Origin: Brucella thiophenivorans
GTDB lineage: Bacteria; Pseudomonadota; Alphaproteobacteria; Rhizobiales; Rhizobiaceae
DNA: 64,000 nucleotides
Direction of reading: 5' to 3'
Assembly: GCF_002252445.1 (NCBI RefSeq)
Contig: NZ_NNRJ01000051.1
Location: 310,001-374,000, forward strand
The first letter of the stretch is position 1; every line of letters starts with the position of its first letter. The translations under genes were made by a program, and so were the position numbers. Below are positions 26,656 through 35,111 of this stretch, one piece after another. The notes under the pieces were generated by a model. It had not been told where the DNA came from, made no database searches, and worked only from the letters and a program-made list of their open reading frames with translations.

Positions 26656-27756
26656 TTACTGGCCTGTGACGATCTTGGTCCAGGCGCGGGTAACAACACG
26701 CTGCGTCTTTGTATCATATGGTGTCGGCACGAAGAGCTTCTTAAGCACGTCTTCGCTTGGATAGATTTCAGGATCATCCAGAATTGCCTTGTCGAGGAAT
26801 TCCTGCGATGCCTTGTTGCCATTGGCATAGAACACGTAATTCGATGCTTTGGCAGCAACTTCCGGACGCATGATATAATTCATGAATTCAAGCGCTTCCG
26901 GTACATTCTTGGCATCAGCCGGAATTGCCATCTGGTCAAACCACATCAGAGCGCCTTCCTTCGGGATCGAATAACCGATCTCTACGCCCTGATTGGCCTT
27001 TTCCGCACGGTCACGCGCCTGGAAAATATCGCCCGAATAACCAATGGCCATGCAGATGTCGCCGTTCGCCAGCGCATTGATATACTCAGACGAATGGAAC
27101 TTGCGGATATTCGGACGGACTTTTAGATAAAGTTCCTGCGCTTTTTCCAGATCGTCCGGCGATGGCGAATTCGGATCTAGGCCAAGATAATTCAAGGCTG
27201 GACGCAGCATTTCGCTGGCCGAATCCAATAGATAAATGCCGCAGCCTTTAAGCTTTGCCGACTTTTCCGGATCGAAAAGCACATCCCATGAGTCGATCGT
27301 ATCGGTGCCGAGCGCTTCCTTGATCTTGGCCTTATTATAACCAATGCCAGTGGTGCCCCACATGTAATTAATGGAATATTCATTGCCCGGATCGTAGGTC
27401 GCAGCGCGGGTCGAAATTTCATCCCACATATTCTTGAGGTTCGGGAGCTTGTCCTTATCAAGTTTCAAAAATACGCCTGCCGGGATCTGACGGCCAAGGA
27501 ATTCACCCGATGGCACTACGAGATCGTAGCCACTACCGCCAGCAAGAAGCTTGGTTTCGAGAATCTCGTTCGAATCATAAACGTCATATACGACCTTGAT
27601 TCCGGTTTCCTTAGTGAAGTCTTTGAGGATCGAATCGTCAATGTAATCCGACCAGTTATAGATATTGACAACCCGTTCCTGCGCACTTGCGGGAAATGCG
27701 GCGGCTACGAGGCCAGAGACCATAGTTGTCGCCAGAAGAAAGGATTTCATCCTCAT
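26656..27756 (-). CDS. potF: Putrescine-binding periplasmic protein PotF
   Basis: Periplasmic receptor of the importer, 366 residues. The signal peptide (SFLLATTMVSGLVAAAFPASAQ) is followed by the family start RVVNIYNWSDYIDDSILKDF. Further PotF text includes DLVVPSGEFLGRQI, MAIGYSGDIFQARD and PEALEFMNYIMRPEVAA. I chose the ATG at 27756 (MRMKSF) because GGAG lies six bases upstream; ATGs at 27768 and 27750 are alternatives. Two genes at 32.4-35.1 kb could process the imported putrescine. Confidence 0.92.
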   Translation of the reverse strand: MRMKSFLLATTMVSGLVAAAFPASAQERVVNIYNWSDYIDDSILKDFTKETGIKVVYDVYDSNEILETKLLAGGSGYDLVVPSGEFLGRQIPAGVFLKLDKDKLPNLKNMWDEISTRAATYDPGNEYSINYMWGTTGIGYNKAKIKEALGTDTIDSWDVLFDPEKSAKLKGCGIYLLDSASEMLRPALNYLGLDPNSPSPDDLEKAQELYLKVRPNIRKFHSSEYINALANGDICMAIGYSGDIFQARDRAEKANQGVEIGYSIPKEGALMWFDQMAIPADAKNVPEALEFMNYIMRPEVAAKASNYVFYANGNKASQEFLDKAILDDPEIYPSEDVLKKLFVPTPYDTKTQRVVTRAWTKIVTGQ

Positions 27757-27937
27757 CGCGTGCTCCATTCTGCACCATAATTTGCGGTACAGCTCAAGGG
27801 TGGGTAAACTGTTTCAGTTGCTACCTTTTTAGATTGTACAGCATTCGTCAACCGGCTGATGACAACACGAACATAAAAATTCGTTTTTAGTTTATACACC
27901 TCACGGAGAGCCGATCAGGTTTTGACACTGATGCGTC

Positions 27938-28030
27938 GAAAATGGTGTGGTTCGAGAACCGGAGCGGAGCGTACTTAAAGGTACGAGAGCACCGGAAGTC
28001 GAAAACCACGCCGTTTGCAGACCATCAGGA
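27938..28030. repeat. Imperfect palindromic intergenic repeat (Bru-RS-like)
   Basis: The left arm (TGGTGTGGTT-CGAGAACCGG, 27943-27962) and the right arm (CCGG-AAGTCGAAAACCACGCCG, 27992-28013) are near reverse complements. The centre GTACTTAAAGGTAC (27971-27984) is itself partly palindromic. The text GAACCGGAGCGGAGCGTAC followed by GAGCACCGGAAG recalls the dispersed palindromic elements of Brucella genomes. It lies between potF and the scfR-like gene; copy number cannot be checked here. Confidence 0.6.
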
Positions 28031-28046
28031 CCGAAATATCGCGGCT

Positions 28047-29453
28047 CTACTGGAAGTCGAAAGCTGATAGCCCCGCCACCATTTCATCAAGGCCCAAGGG
28101 TCGTGTGAGCGGCGGCTCGGCACGCGTAATACAGCCCTGCCGCTCGCAAAGGCGACAAGCCGGTCCAATTTCTTTGCTGGGCGCATAGCGTGCGCCATAA
28201 ATCGTGCCCTCACCCGCCTCCAAAGAGCATCCAAGCAAGAGTGCTGTGCGACTGGGACGTTCATTGAATGCGCCCTGAGGCCCCTCAAGCGTTCTTGCTA
28301 TGGTGAGGAAAGCTGAACCATCGGGTAGTTCTGCTCCTTCAACCAGCACTTGCCCTGCCTGCGCGAAAGCCGCATAGACTGGCAGCTTGGGGCATTGCCC
28401 ACCAAAGCGCACCGGAAACCCTTCGGCACCCGCCATACGCAATCGATTGCCAGCATGGTCAATTTCCATCAAGAAAAACGGCAATCCACTTGAGCCCTGT
28501 CGCTGCAAAGTCGTCAGCCGGTTTGCGGCCTGCTGAAACGACACGCCAAAGCGCGAGCGCAACACATCGACATCGTATCGCGCACGCACGGCTGCATCAC
28601 GAAACTGCCTATAGGGCATCATCAAAGCCTGCGCCGCATAACGTGCCAGTTCAAAACGCGCTATGCGCTTTGCTTCACTGGACGAGAGTTTCAAGCCTTC
28701 GGTTTCAGCGCCAATCATCACCTGCATGCGAATGAGTGCTGCTTCCATTGCAATTTCCTGCAACTGGTCGAATGGCGACAGCCGTTCTGAAATAAACAAC
28801 CGCTGCGAATGCCGGTCATAACGCCTGCGCCAGTTGGGCATGGTCGCTACCGGCAAGGTGCGCACCGTAATGCCATGCTCACGCCGCAGCCATTCTTTCA
28901 ATGCGCTCGACAAATCACCGTCGGGTTTCAGCAAAGCATAAAAACTTTCAGCTTCTTCTTCGATGCGCGGATAATGATTGGGTCGTCGCGCCATCACATC
29001 GCGTACTTCATCGAGCGGCAAGCGCGTTGCAGAAAGCTGCGCATCGCTGCCTTCATGCGAAAGCAATTGCGACAAGTCTGATAAGCGTTGCTGCTGCTCA
29101 CGATAGGCGCGGTAAAGCTTGACGATACCGGCGGCAGCATTGGGCGCTGCCTCGCCAATTTCCACCAGTTCCTGATCACCCGGCAATTCGCCGGTCAAAA
29201 GCGGATCGGAAAACACTTCCTTAAGCCCCGCAACCGTCGTTCCGCTTTCTGCTTGAAGACTATCAAGATCAAGCTTGTAAACCCCTGCGAGCTTCAACAA
29301 AAGCTGCACCGTCAGCGGTCGCTGATTGCGCTCAATGAGGTTGAGATAAGACGGTGAAATCCCAAGCGCTTCGGCCATCGACGTCTGCGTCAGACCGCGC
29401 TCATTACGGATGCGCCTTATACGGGGACCAGCAAAAATCTTGCGTTCGCTCAT
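28047..29453 (-). CDS. XRE-family regulator of short-chain fatty acid/glyoxylate metabolism (ScfR/RamB type)
   Basis: Regulator of 468 residues. An N-terminal HTH (RIRRIRNERGLTQTSMAEALG, ISPSYLNLIERNQRPLT) is followed by an ImmA/IrrE-like middle region and a C-terminal DUF2083 zinc-like domain. The latter shows cysteines in LGCSLEAG and CRLCERQGC. RamB of Corynebacterium and ScfR-type proteins share this order and control isocitrate lyase. The ATG at 29453 has GGGAG nearby; the frame extends upstream but over the promoter. It is divergent from aceA with an inverted repeat between them. Confidence 0.85.
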   Translation of the reverse strand: MSERKIFAGPRIRRIRNERGLTQTSMAEALGISPSYLNLIERNQRPLTVQLLLKLAGVYKLDLDSLQAESGTTVAGLKEVFSDPLLTGELPGDQELVEIGEAAPNAAAGIVKLYRAYREQQQRLSDLSQLLSHEGSDAQLSATRLPLDEVRDVMARRPNHYPRIEEEAESFYALLKPDGDLSSALKEWLRREHGITVRTLPVATMPNWRRRYDRHSQRLFISERLSPFDQLQEIAMEAALIRMQVMIGAETEGLKLSSSEAKRIARFELARYAAQALMMPYRQFRDAAVRARYDVDVLRSRFGVSFQQAANRLTTLQRQGSSGLPFFLMEIDHAGNRLRMAGAEGFPVRFGGQCPKLPVYAAFAQAGQVLVEGAELPDGSAFLTIARTLEGPQGAFNERPSRTALLLGCSLEAGEGTIYGARYAPSKEIGPACRLCERQGCITRAEPPLTRPLGLDEMVAGLSAFDFQ

Positions 29454-29521
29454 TGGTTCTCCCAACCCGAAAAGGCGAAATTTACAACTCGTGACAAAAT
29501 AGCTGCAAAATATATCTTTGA

Positions 29522-29635
29522 CAAGATTTACAAATTTACACGTCGTCGCTGTCAATATTCAGACAGCATTACCTTAATTATTTAGCCTAATTATTGGTTT
29601 TTCTGGCTGTTTAAAAATCAGTTCTGTAAATCTTG
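29522..29635. promoter_or_regulatory. Inverted repeat pair between the scfR-like gene and aceA
   Basis: CAAGATTTACA (29522-29532) recurs as its exact reverse complement TGTAAATCTTG (29625-29635). Related half-sites AAATTTACA occur at 29478-29486 and 29532-29540. These flank the promoters of both divergent genes and are good candidate sites for the HTH regulator. Binding is inferred. Confidence 0.5.
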
Positions 29636-29699
29636 TTACAGAAAGAGCGCCAACAAATAGCTCTTCTGGAACCAGTTAAAACTGTGAGGAGACACCGAA

Positions 29700-30989
29700 A
29701 TGACAGATTTTTACAGCCTTATCCCTTCGGCACCAAAGGGTCGTTTTGACGGCATTCAGCGTGCGCATACAGCCGAAGACGCGAAGAGGCTGCGCGGTTC
29801 GGTGGAGATCAAATATTCGCTGGCCGAGATGGGCGCAAATCGTCTCTGGAAGCTGATCCACGAGGAAGATTTCGTCAATGCGCTCGGCGCACTTTCCGGT
29901 AATCAGGCCATGCAGATGGTTCGCGCTGGTCTGAAGGCGATCTACCTTTCTGGCTGGCAGGTTGCAGCCGATGCCAACACCGCATCAAGCATGTATCCCG
30001 ACCAGTCGCTTTATCCGGCCAATGCAGCCCCAGAACTCGCCAAGCGCATCAACAAGACGTTGCAGCGTGCCGACCAGATCGAAACAGCAGAAGGTAAAGG
30101 CCTGTCGGTCGACACATGGTTTGCGCCAATTGTTGCTGACGCGGAAGCAGGCTTCGGCGGACCGCTCAATGCATTCGAAATCATGAAGGCTTTCATCGAG
30201 GCAGGTGCTGCCGGTGTGCATTATGAAGATCAGTTGGCTTCTGAGAAGAAGTGCGGACATCTCGGCGGCAAGGTTCTCATACCAACGGCTGCGCATATTC
30301 GCAACCTCAATGCAGCGCGTCTGGCTGCCGACATCATGGGAACGTCCACACTAGTCATCGCCCGCACGGATGCGGAGGCTGCCAAACTTCTGACATCGGA
30401 CATCGACGAGCGCGATCAGCCCTTCGTTGATTATGATGCTGGCCGCACAGCGGAAGGCTTCTATCAAGTGAAGAACGGCATCGAGCCATGCATTGCCCGT
30501 GCAATTGCCTATGCGCCCTATTGCGATCTGATCTGGATGGAAACATCCAAGCCCGATCTCGAACAGGCTAAGCGCTTTGCTGAAGCCGTGCATAAGGCGC
30601 ATCCGGGCAAGAAGCTCGCTTATAACTGCTCGCCCTCGTTCAACTGGAAGAAGAACCTCGACGACGCAACGATAGCGAAGTTCCAGCGCGAGCTGGGCGC
30701 CATGGGCTACAAATTCCAGTTCATCACGCTGGCTGGTTTCCATCAGCTTAACTTCGGCATGTTCGAACTGGCACGCGGCTATAAGGACCGCCAGATGGCA
30801 GCTTATTCCGAGCTGCAAGAGGCAGAATTCGCAGCCGAAGCTAATGGTTACACGGCGACAAAGCACCAACGCGAAGTCGGCACCGGTTATTTCGATGCCG
30901 TATCGCTCGCAATCACCGGCGGCCAGTCTTCGACCACCGCCATGAAGGAATCCACTGAAACCGCACAGTTCCGCCCGGCTGCGGAGTGA
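29700..30989 (+). CDS. aceA: Isocitrate lyase
   Basis: Splits isocitrate into glyoxylate and succinate, first step of the glyoxylate bypass. It has 429 residues, the usual bacterial length. The active-site signature KKCGHLGGK (Cys and His) is present. So are the [10 protein letters not shown] segment, the metal-site region with [13 protein letters not shown], and [11 protein letters not shown]. The ATG at 29700 has GAGGAGACACC upstream. It is divergent from its likely regulator and followed by a small gene 27 bases on. Growth on acetate or fatty acids fits with fadJ at the far end. Confidence 0.95.
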   Translation: MTDFYSLIPSAPKGRFDGIQRAHTAEDAKRLRGSVEIKYSLAEMGANRLWKLIHEEDFVNALGALSGNQAMQMVRAGLKAIYLSGWQVAADANTASSMYPDQSLYPANAAPELAKRINKTLQRADQIETAEGKGLSVDTWFAPIVADAEAGFGGPLNAFEIMKAFIEAGAAGVHYEDQLASEKKCGHLGGKVLIPTAAHIRNLNAARLAADIMGTSTLVIARTDAEAAKLLTSDIDERDQPFVDYDAGRTAEGFYQVKNGIEPCIARAIAYAPYCDLIWMETSKPDLEQAKRFAEAVHKAHPGKKLAYNCSPSFNWKKNLDDATIAKFQRELGAMGYKFQFITLAGFHQLNFGMFELARGYKDRQMAAYSELQEAEFAAEANGYTATKHQREVGTGYFDAVSLAITGGQSSTTAMKESTETAQFRPAAE

Positions 30990-31016
30990 CAATTAATTCT
31001 TGAGAGGAGAATAAAA

Positions 31017-31295
31017 ATGGCTTCGATTGCACGCGTTAAGGAAAGAGCTGAAGAGCAATCAACCTCAATGAGCACCGATCAGCAAAGCGCGATCCGTATG
31101 CTCGCCAATGATCTGCACCGCCTCAACCAGTCGGTCATGAAGGCAGTCGAGGCCGGGGTTTCTGTTGAGCTGGTTCGCTCTGCCCGGCATCATGGCGGCG
31201 AAGGCAATTGGGGCGATCTCTTGATTCCCGTCATCGTTACCCGAAACCCGTCATCGTTACCCGAAACCCGTGATGCGTCAAAAAGAACAGATTAG
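31017..31295 (+). CDS. Small protein downstream of aceA, C-terminus altered by a tandem duplication
   Basis: Unrecognised protein of 92 residues, predicted helical at the start (SIARVKERAEEQ) with a middle AIRMLANDLHRLNQSVMKAVEAG. The ATG at 31017 follows GAGAGGAGAATAAAA. A 20-base perfect tandem duplication (31231-31250 and 31251-31270) lies near the 3' end. With one copy the frame would read to a TGA right after TRNP. With two copies it shifts and adds SSLPETRDASKRTD. So the natural family C-terminus is probably shorter. It is likely co-transcribed with aceA. Confidence 0.7.
   Translation: MASIARVKERAEEQSTSMSTDQQSAIRMLANDLHRLNQSVMKAVEAGVSVELVRSARHHGGEGNWGDLLIPVIVTRNPSSLPETRDASKRTD
31231..31270 (+). 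repeat. Perfect 20-bp tandem duplication
   Basis: TCATCGTTACCCGAAACCCG occurs twice without a gap. Because 20 is not a multiple of three, the second copy shifts the frame of the small gene at 31017-31295 and removes its probable original stop. Confidence 0.9.
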
Positions 31296-31342
31296 ACCTT
31301 GATATACCAGTTTATTCATGTTGGACTGGCCTCACTGACCTC

Positions 31343-31372
31343 CCCGGCTGGCTTCGCCAGTCGGGTTCTTTT
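31343..31372 (+). terminator. Intrinsic terminator after aceA and the small gene
   Basis: CCCGGCTGGC (31343-31352), loop TTC, GCCAGTCGGG (31356-31365), then TTCTTTTT. One G-U pair is in the stem. Confidence 0.8.
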
Positions 31373-31383
31373 TGGTCAGCATC

Positions 31384-32211
31384 CTATTTCAACAAGCTGC
31401 CAAGTTCGGCCCATGTTTCGTTTTTGGTCGGCACACCCATTCCGCCTTTCTGTCGTTCGGCATTGCGATTAAGCCGTGCGAAGACAACCCGCTTGCCATC
31501 TTTTTCCGCCCAACCAACATACCAACCAAACTGGCGGCTGCGGTCTATTTTACCCTTTGAATTGCGCTCCACACTGGAGCCGGTCTTTCCATGCACGGCC
31601 CAGCCATTTTCAAGCTTCTGAATCGGAAGAACAGACATGGTCTTTTCGGTGGTTTGCGCTGAAACCGGCAATTGTCTTCCAAGCAATTTGCGCAGGAAAA
31701 TCACTTGCTCTTCCGGCGAAATTTCAAGCGACGAACTGATCCATGAATGAGTCAGTCCATTGTGTTTGCCCTTATCCCCCGAAAGATCACGGTTGCCGTA
31801 GTCAAAATCATCTGTGAATTTCTGAAACTCGTTCATTCCGAGCTTTTTTGTTAATTCGCGAGAAAACCAGACGACAGATTTATCTTCCCACCGCGCGGCA
31901 TCGGTATCGTGACGCCAGAATTCGAGTTCGGCTTTATATTCACTTTTATACGGCCAGACGGGATCATGAGCACTTTTCAATATGCCACTTTCAAAACCCA
32001 TTACCGCCAATGGCAGTTTGAAAGTCGATGCCGGGCTGACACGAACAGCACAACCCTCGCCTTCTTTCGTCAACACTTTGCCGCTGTCAACCTTCACCAC
32101 CAGCATGCAGGCAAGTGTTTTGTCAAAAGCCTGCGCCTGCACGCTCATCAGCGGCAGAACACCAAGCGAAGCAGCAATCAGACCCGTAACACCGGCATTC
32201 AGTTTCGCCAT
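31384..32211 (-). CDS. Class D (OXA-type) beta-lactamase
   Basis: Periplasmic serine beta-lactamase, 275 residues. The signal peptide runs to about residue 28 (LIAASLGVLPLMSVQAQA). All class D motifs are visible: Ser62-Thr-Phe-Lys65 (catalytic Ser and the lysine that is carbamylated in the family), SVV at 112-114, YGN at 138-140 and KTG at 209-211. The ISPEEQVIFLRKLL and QFGWYVGWAE segments are also typical. The ATG at 32211 has GAGGAG eight bases upstream. It has no mobile-element or integron neighbours, so it looks like a resident chromosomal gene. The substrate range cannot be read from sequence. Confidence 0.92.
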   Translation of the reverse strand: MAKLNAGVTGLIAASLGVLPLMSVQAQAFDKTLACMLVVKVDSGKVLTKEGEGCAVRVSPASTFKLPLAVMGFESGILKSAHDPVWPYKSEYKAELEFWRHDTDAARWEDKSVVWFSRELTKKLGMNEFQKFTDDFDYGNRDLSGDKGKHNGLTHSWISSSLEISPEEQVIFLRKLLGRQLPVSAQTTEKTMSVLPIQKLENGWAVHGKTGSSVERNSKGKIDRSRQFGWYVGWAEKDGKRVVFARLNRNAERQKGGMGVPTKNETWAELGSLLK

Positions 32212-32383
32212 CGAAAAACTCCTCGTGATTGTTGCTCGCAAAATGTTTTGCCAATCATGGCAAAACGATAGCGGAAACGCTCTCATCCCCTGAATTTACT
32301 TGCGCTTTTCCGAAAAGCTTCATTTGTCAACGCGGCTTGGCTTGGCTATCATGCCAACATACGAAATCATTTTTTGGTGTTGG

Positions 32384-33814
32384 ATGTCTGCTGATACGAC
32401 TGAAAAAAAGGCAACGCGAGCGCCGCGTCGCCGTACGCCACCCCATGTAAAGTCGCTTCGCGGCGTGAAGAATTGGAAACAGGCTACTGAATGGCTTGCC
32501 TGGCGTGATATTGAAGACATCGAATGCATCACCCCCGATCAAGCAGGTGTGGCGCGCGGCAAAATGATGCCGTCAAAGAAGTTTACGTCAAACACATCGC
32601 TGGCTTTGCCGTCGGCAGTGTTCATGACGACGATCACCGGCGATTACCCTGAGGATGGCCATGGCTTCCAATATCCGGAAGATGATGGCGATCTGAAACT
32701 CCTGCCCGATCTTTCAACGCTTTGCACCGTGCCGTGGGAATCTGACGCCACAGCACAGGTAATTTGCGATTTGGTCTATCAGGATGGACGTGCGGTCGAG
32801 TTTACGCCGCGTAATGTGCTGCGGTCAGTTGTTGCGGCCTATAGCAAACGTGGCCTCAAACCAGTCGTGGCTCCCGAGATAGAATTCTATCTCGTGCGGA
32901 AAAACCCGGACCCGGATTACCCGTTGACACCGCCGGTTGGACGTTCGGGCCGCGCTATTGGCGGCGGACAGGGCTATTCTATTGCCGGAGTGAACGAATT
33001 CGACGAACTGATCGACGATATTTATCACTTCTCTGAAGGTCAGGGACTTGAGATCGATACGCTGATTCACGAAGAAGGCGCTGGTCAGCTTGAAATCAAC
33101 CTGCGTCATGGCGATCCGGTTGAGCTGGCCGATCAGGTCTTCATGTTCAAGCGTACGATCCGCGAAGCAGCACTCAAGCACGATATGTATGCGACCTTCA
33201 TGGCCAAGCCCATTCAGGGCCAGCCGGGTTCTGCGATGCATATCCATCAGTCAATCATCGATAAGAAAACTGGCAAGAATATTTTCTCCAACGAAGACGG
33301 CGCGGAAAGCGAAGCCTTCCGCCACTTTATCGGCGGCATGCAGCGCCATGTTCCCAATGCATTGGTGATGTTTGCGCCTTATGTGAATTCTTATCGCCGC
33401 CTGACACCTGATGCTTCGGCACCGGTTAACGTCAAATGGGGCTATGACAACCGCACCACGGCCTTTCGTGTTCCGCGTTCTGATCCGGCTGGGCGGCGCG
33501 TCGAAAACCGTATCCCTTCGTCGGATGCCAATCCATATCTGGCGCTTGCAGCATCACTTGCTTGTGGACTAATTGGCCTTGTGAATAAGATCGAACCGGA
33601 ACAGCCTGCGTCGACCAGCGTCAACACCAAAGAAATCGAGCTGCCGCGCGGATTGGTCGAGGCTGTGCAACTTTTTGAAAATGATCAGGAATTGCGCAAT
33701 CTTTTCGGCAGCTCTTTCGTCACCACCTATGCGGCGATCAAGCGTGCCGAATTTGAAACCTTCATGGAAGTCATCAGCCCGTGGGAACGCGAGTTCCTTC
33801 TGCTCAACGTCTGA
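32384..33814 (+). CDS. Glutamine synthetase-family protein, gamma-glutamylputrescine synthetase-like
   Basis: Ligase of the glutamine synthetase fold, 476 residues. In PuuA-type members, glutamate is joined to putrescine at the expense of ATP. The catalytic-domain motifs are visible: PEIEFYLV, HEEGAGQLEINLRHGDP (given as EEGAGQLEINL), KPIQGQPGSAMHIHQS and NRTTAFRVPRSDP. The ATG at 32384 gives MSADTTEKK; an ATG 33 bases upstream is possible. It is followed 10 bases later by an FAD oxidase gene of the PuuB type. That pairing, and the Pot importer nearby, argue for putrescine rather than ammonia as acceptor. Other gamma-glutamyl-amine ligases remain possible. Confidence 0.82.
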   Translation: MSADTTEKKATRAPRRRTPPHVKSLRGVKNWKQATEWLAWRDIEDIECITPDQAGVARGKMMPSKKFTSNTSLALPSAVFMTTITGDYPEDGHGFQYPEDDGDLKLLPDLSTLCTVPWESDATAQVICDLVYQDGRAVEFTPRNVLRSVVAAYSKRGLKPVVAPEIEFYLVRKNPDPDYPLTPPVGRSGRAIGGGQGYSIAGVNEFDELIDDIYHFSEGQGLEIDTLIHEEGAGQLEINLRHGDPVELADQVFMFKRTIREAALKHDMYATFMAKPIQGQPGSAMHIHQSIIDKKTGKNIFSNEDGAESEAFRHFIGGMQRHVPNALVMFAPYVNSYRRLTPDASAPVNVKWGYDNRTTAFRVPRSDPAGRRVENRIPSSDANPYLALAASLACGLIGLVNKIEPEQPASTSVNTKEIELPRGLVEAVQLFENDQELRNLFGSSFVTTYAAIKRAEFETFMEVISPWEREFLLLNV

Positions 33815-33824
33815 CCGGTTCTAT

Positions 33825-35111
33825 ATGCCATACCAAAGCCCGATCTCGCCCGGATTTTCGTGGTACGAAGCGAGCGTACCAGAGCGGCCGCAATACTCCG
33901 AGCTTGACGGTGTCCGTCAGGCGGATGTTGTAGTTATTGGCGGCGGCTATACGGGACTGTCGGCAGCCTATCATCTGGCAAAGCAGGGGGCTGACGTCGT
34001 TTTGATTGAGGCGGCTCGCTTTGGCGATGGGGCATCGGGGCGCAATGGTGGGCAATTTGGAACAGGCCAGCGCACTTGGGCCGAAGACCTCGAAAAACAA
34101 TATGGCTTTGAGCGTGCGAAAGCCCTGTTTGATGTTGCGGAAGAAGCCAAAGCCTATCTGCTTGGTTTTGCAGCCGAGCATAATATCGACATGGAATATA
34201 TGCCCGGCCAGATTTCCGCCGCGCACAAGCCGCGCTATTTAAAACACTATCAGGACCATGCGGAAGTCATGGCGACGCGCTTCAACTATCCGCATATCCG
34301 CTATGTTGAACGCGAAGAAATGGCGGCGCTTTTGGGTTCAAACCGCTATCACGGCGGTGCCTATGATGCGGGAACCGGTCATATTCATGCGCTCAAACTG
34401 TTAATTGGGCTGGCGAAAGCAGCACAGGCGGCTGGAGCGCATATTTATGAAAACACCAAAGCCACGAAGATCAGCGCAGCCAGCGGTCGCGTTAGCGTGG
34501 AAACGCCACGCGGCACGATCGTGGCCAATAATGCATTCATCGCAGTCAATGCGCATGGTGGCGATCTGGAATCAACCAGTGCCAGTCATGTCATGCCCAT
34601 CCGTTCGTTCATCGGAGCAACAGCGCCGTTGGGTGACGATAGCCCGATTATTCCCGGCGGAGAGTCCGTCGATGACTCACGCTTCGTAGTGCGCTATTTT
34701 CGCAAATCGAAAGATGGACGTCTGCTTTTTGGCGGTCGTGAAGCCTACACCGCCGATAATCCACGCGACATCAGCGAACATATTCGCCGGCAGATCGCAG
34801 AAATTTATCCGGCATTGGACAAGGTCGAAATTACTCAAGCATGGGGCGGATCAGTCGGCATTACCATGCCGCGCCAGCCTTTCGTGCGCGAAGTGATGCC
34901 CGGTGTTATTTCGGCTGGCGGCTATTCGGGCCATGGCGTTATGCTCGCCAATTATATGGGCCGACTTTATGCAGAAGCGATCAGCGGTAAGCGCGAGAAG
35001 CTCAAGCTCTTTGAAGAGTTGCGCATTCCCGTCTTCCCCGGTGGCCGCACATTGCGCGCACCATTGTTGTTTGTTGCACTTTCCTGGTACGCGCTGATGG
35101 ATCGGATTTAA
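33825..35111 (+). CDS. FAD-dependent oxidoreductase, gamma-glutamylputrescine oxidase-like (PuuB/OrdL)
   Basis: Flavoprotein of the DAO family, 428 residues. It probably oxidises the gamma-glutamylated amine made by the preceding gene. The Rossmann FAD motif is VVVIGGGYTGLSAAYHLA near residues 27-44, followed by the GASGRNGGQ signature. The C-terminal GGYSGHGVMLANYMG segment is typical of OrdL/PuuB. The ATG at 33825 is 10 bases after the upstream stop, and the longer frame lies inside that gene. Its TAA overlaps the stop of the convergent Hint gene in a shared TTAA. Confidence 0.85.
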   Translation: MPYQSPISPGFSWYEASVPERPQYSELDGVRQADVVVIGGGYTGLSAAYHLAKQGADVVLIEAARFGDGASGRNGGQFGTGQRTWAEDLEKQYGFERAKALFDVAEEAKAYLLGFAAEHNIDMEYMPGQISAAHKPRYLKHYQDHAEVMATRFNYPHIRYVEREEMAALLGSNRYHGGAYDAGTGHIHALKLLIGLAKAAQAAGAHIYENTKATKISAASGRVSVETPRGTIVANNAFIAVNAHGGDLESTSASHVMPIRSFIGATAPLGDDSPIIPGGESVDDSRFVVRYFRKSKDGRLLFGGREAYTADNPRDISEHIRRQIAEIYPALDKVEITQAWGGSVGITMPRQPFVREVMPGVISAGGYSGHGVMLANYMGRLYAEAISGKREKLKLFEELRIPVFPGGRTLRAPLLFVALSWYALMDRI

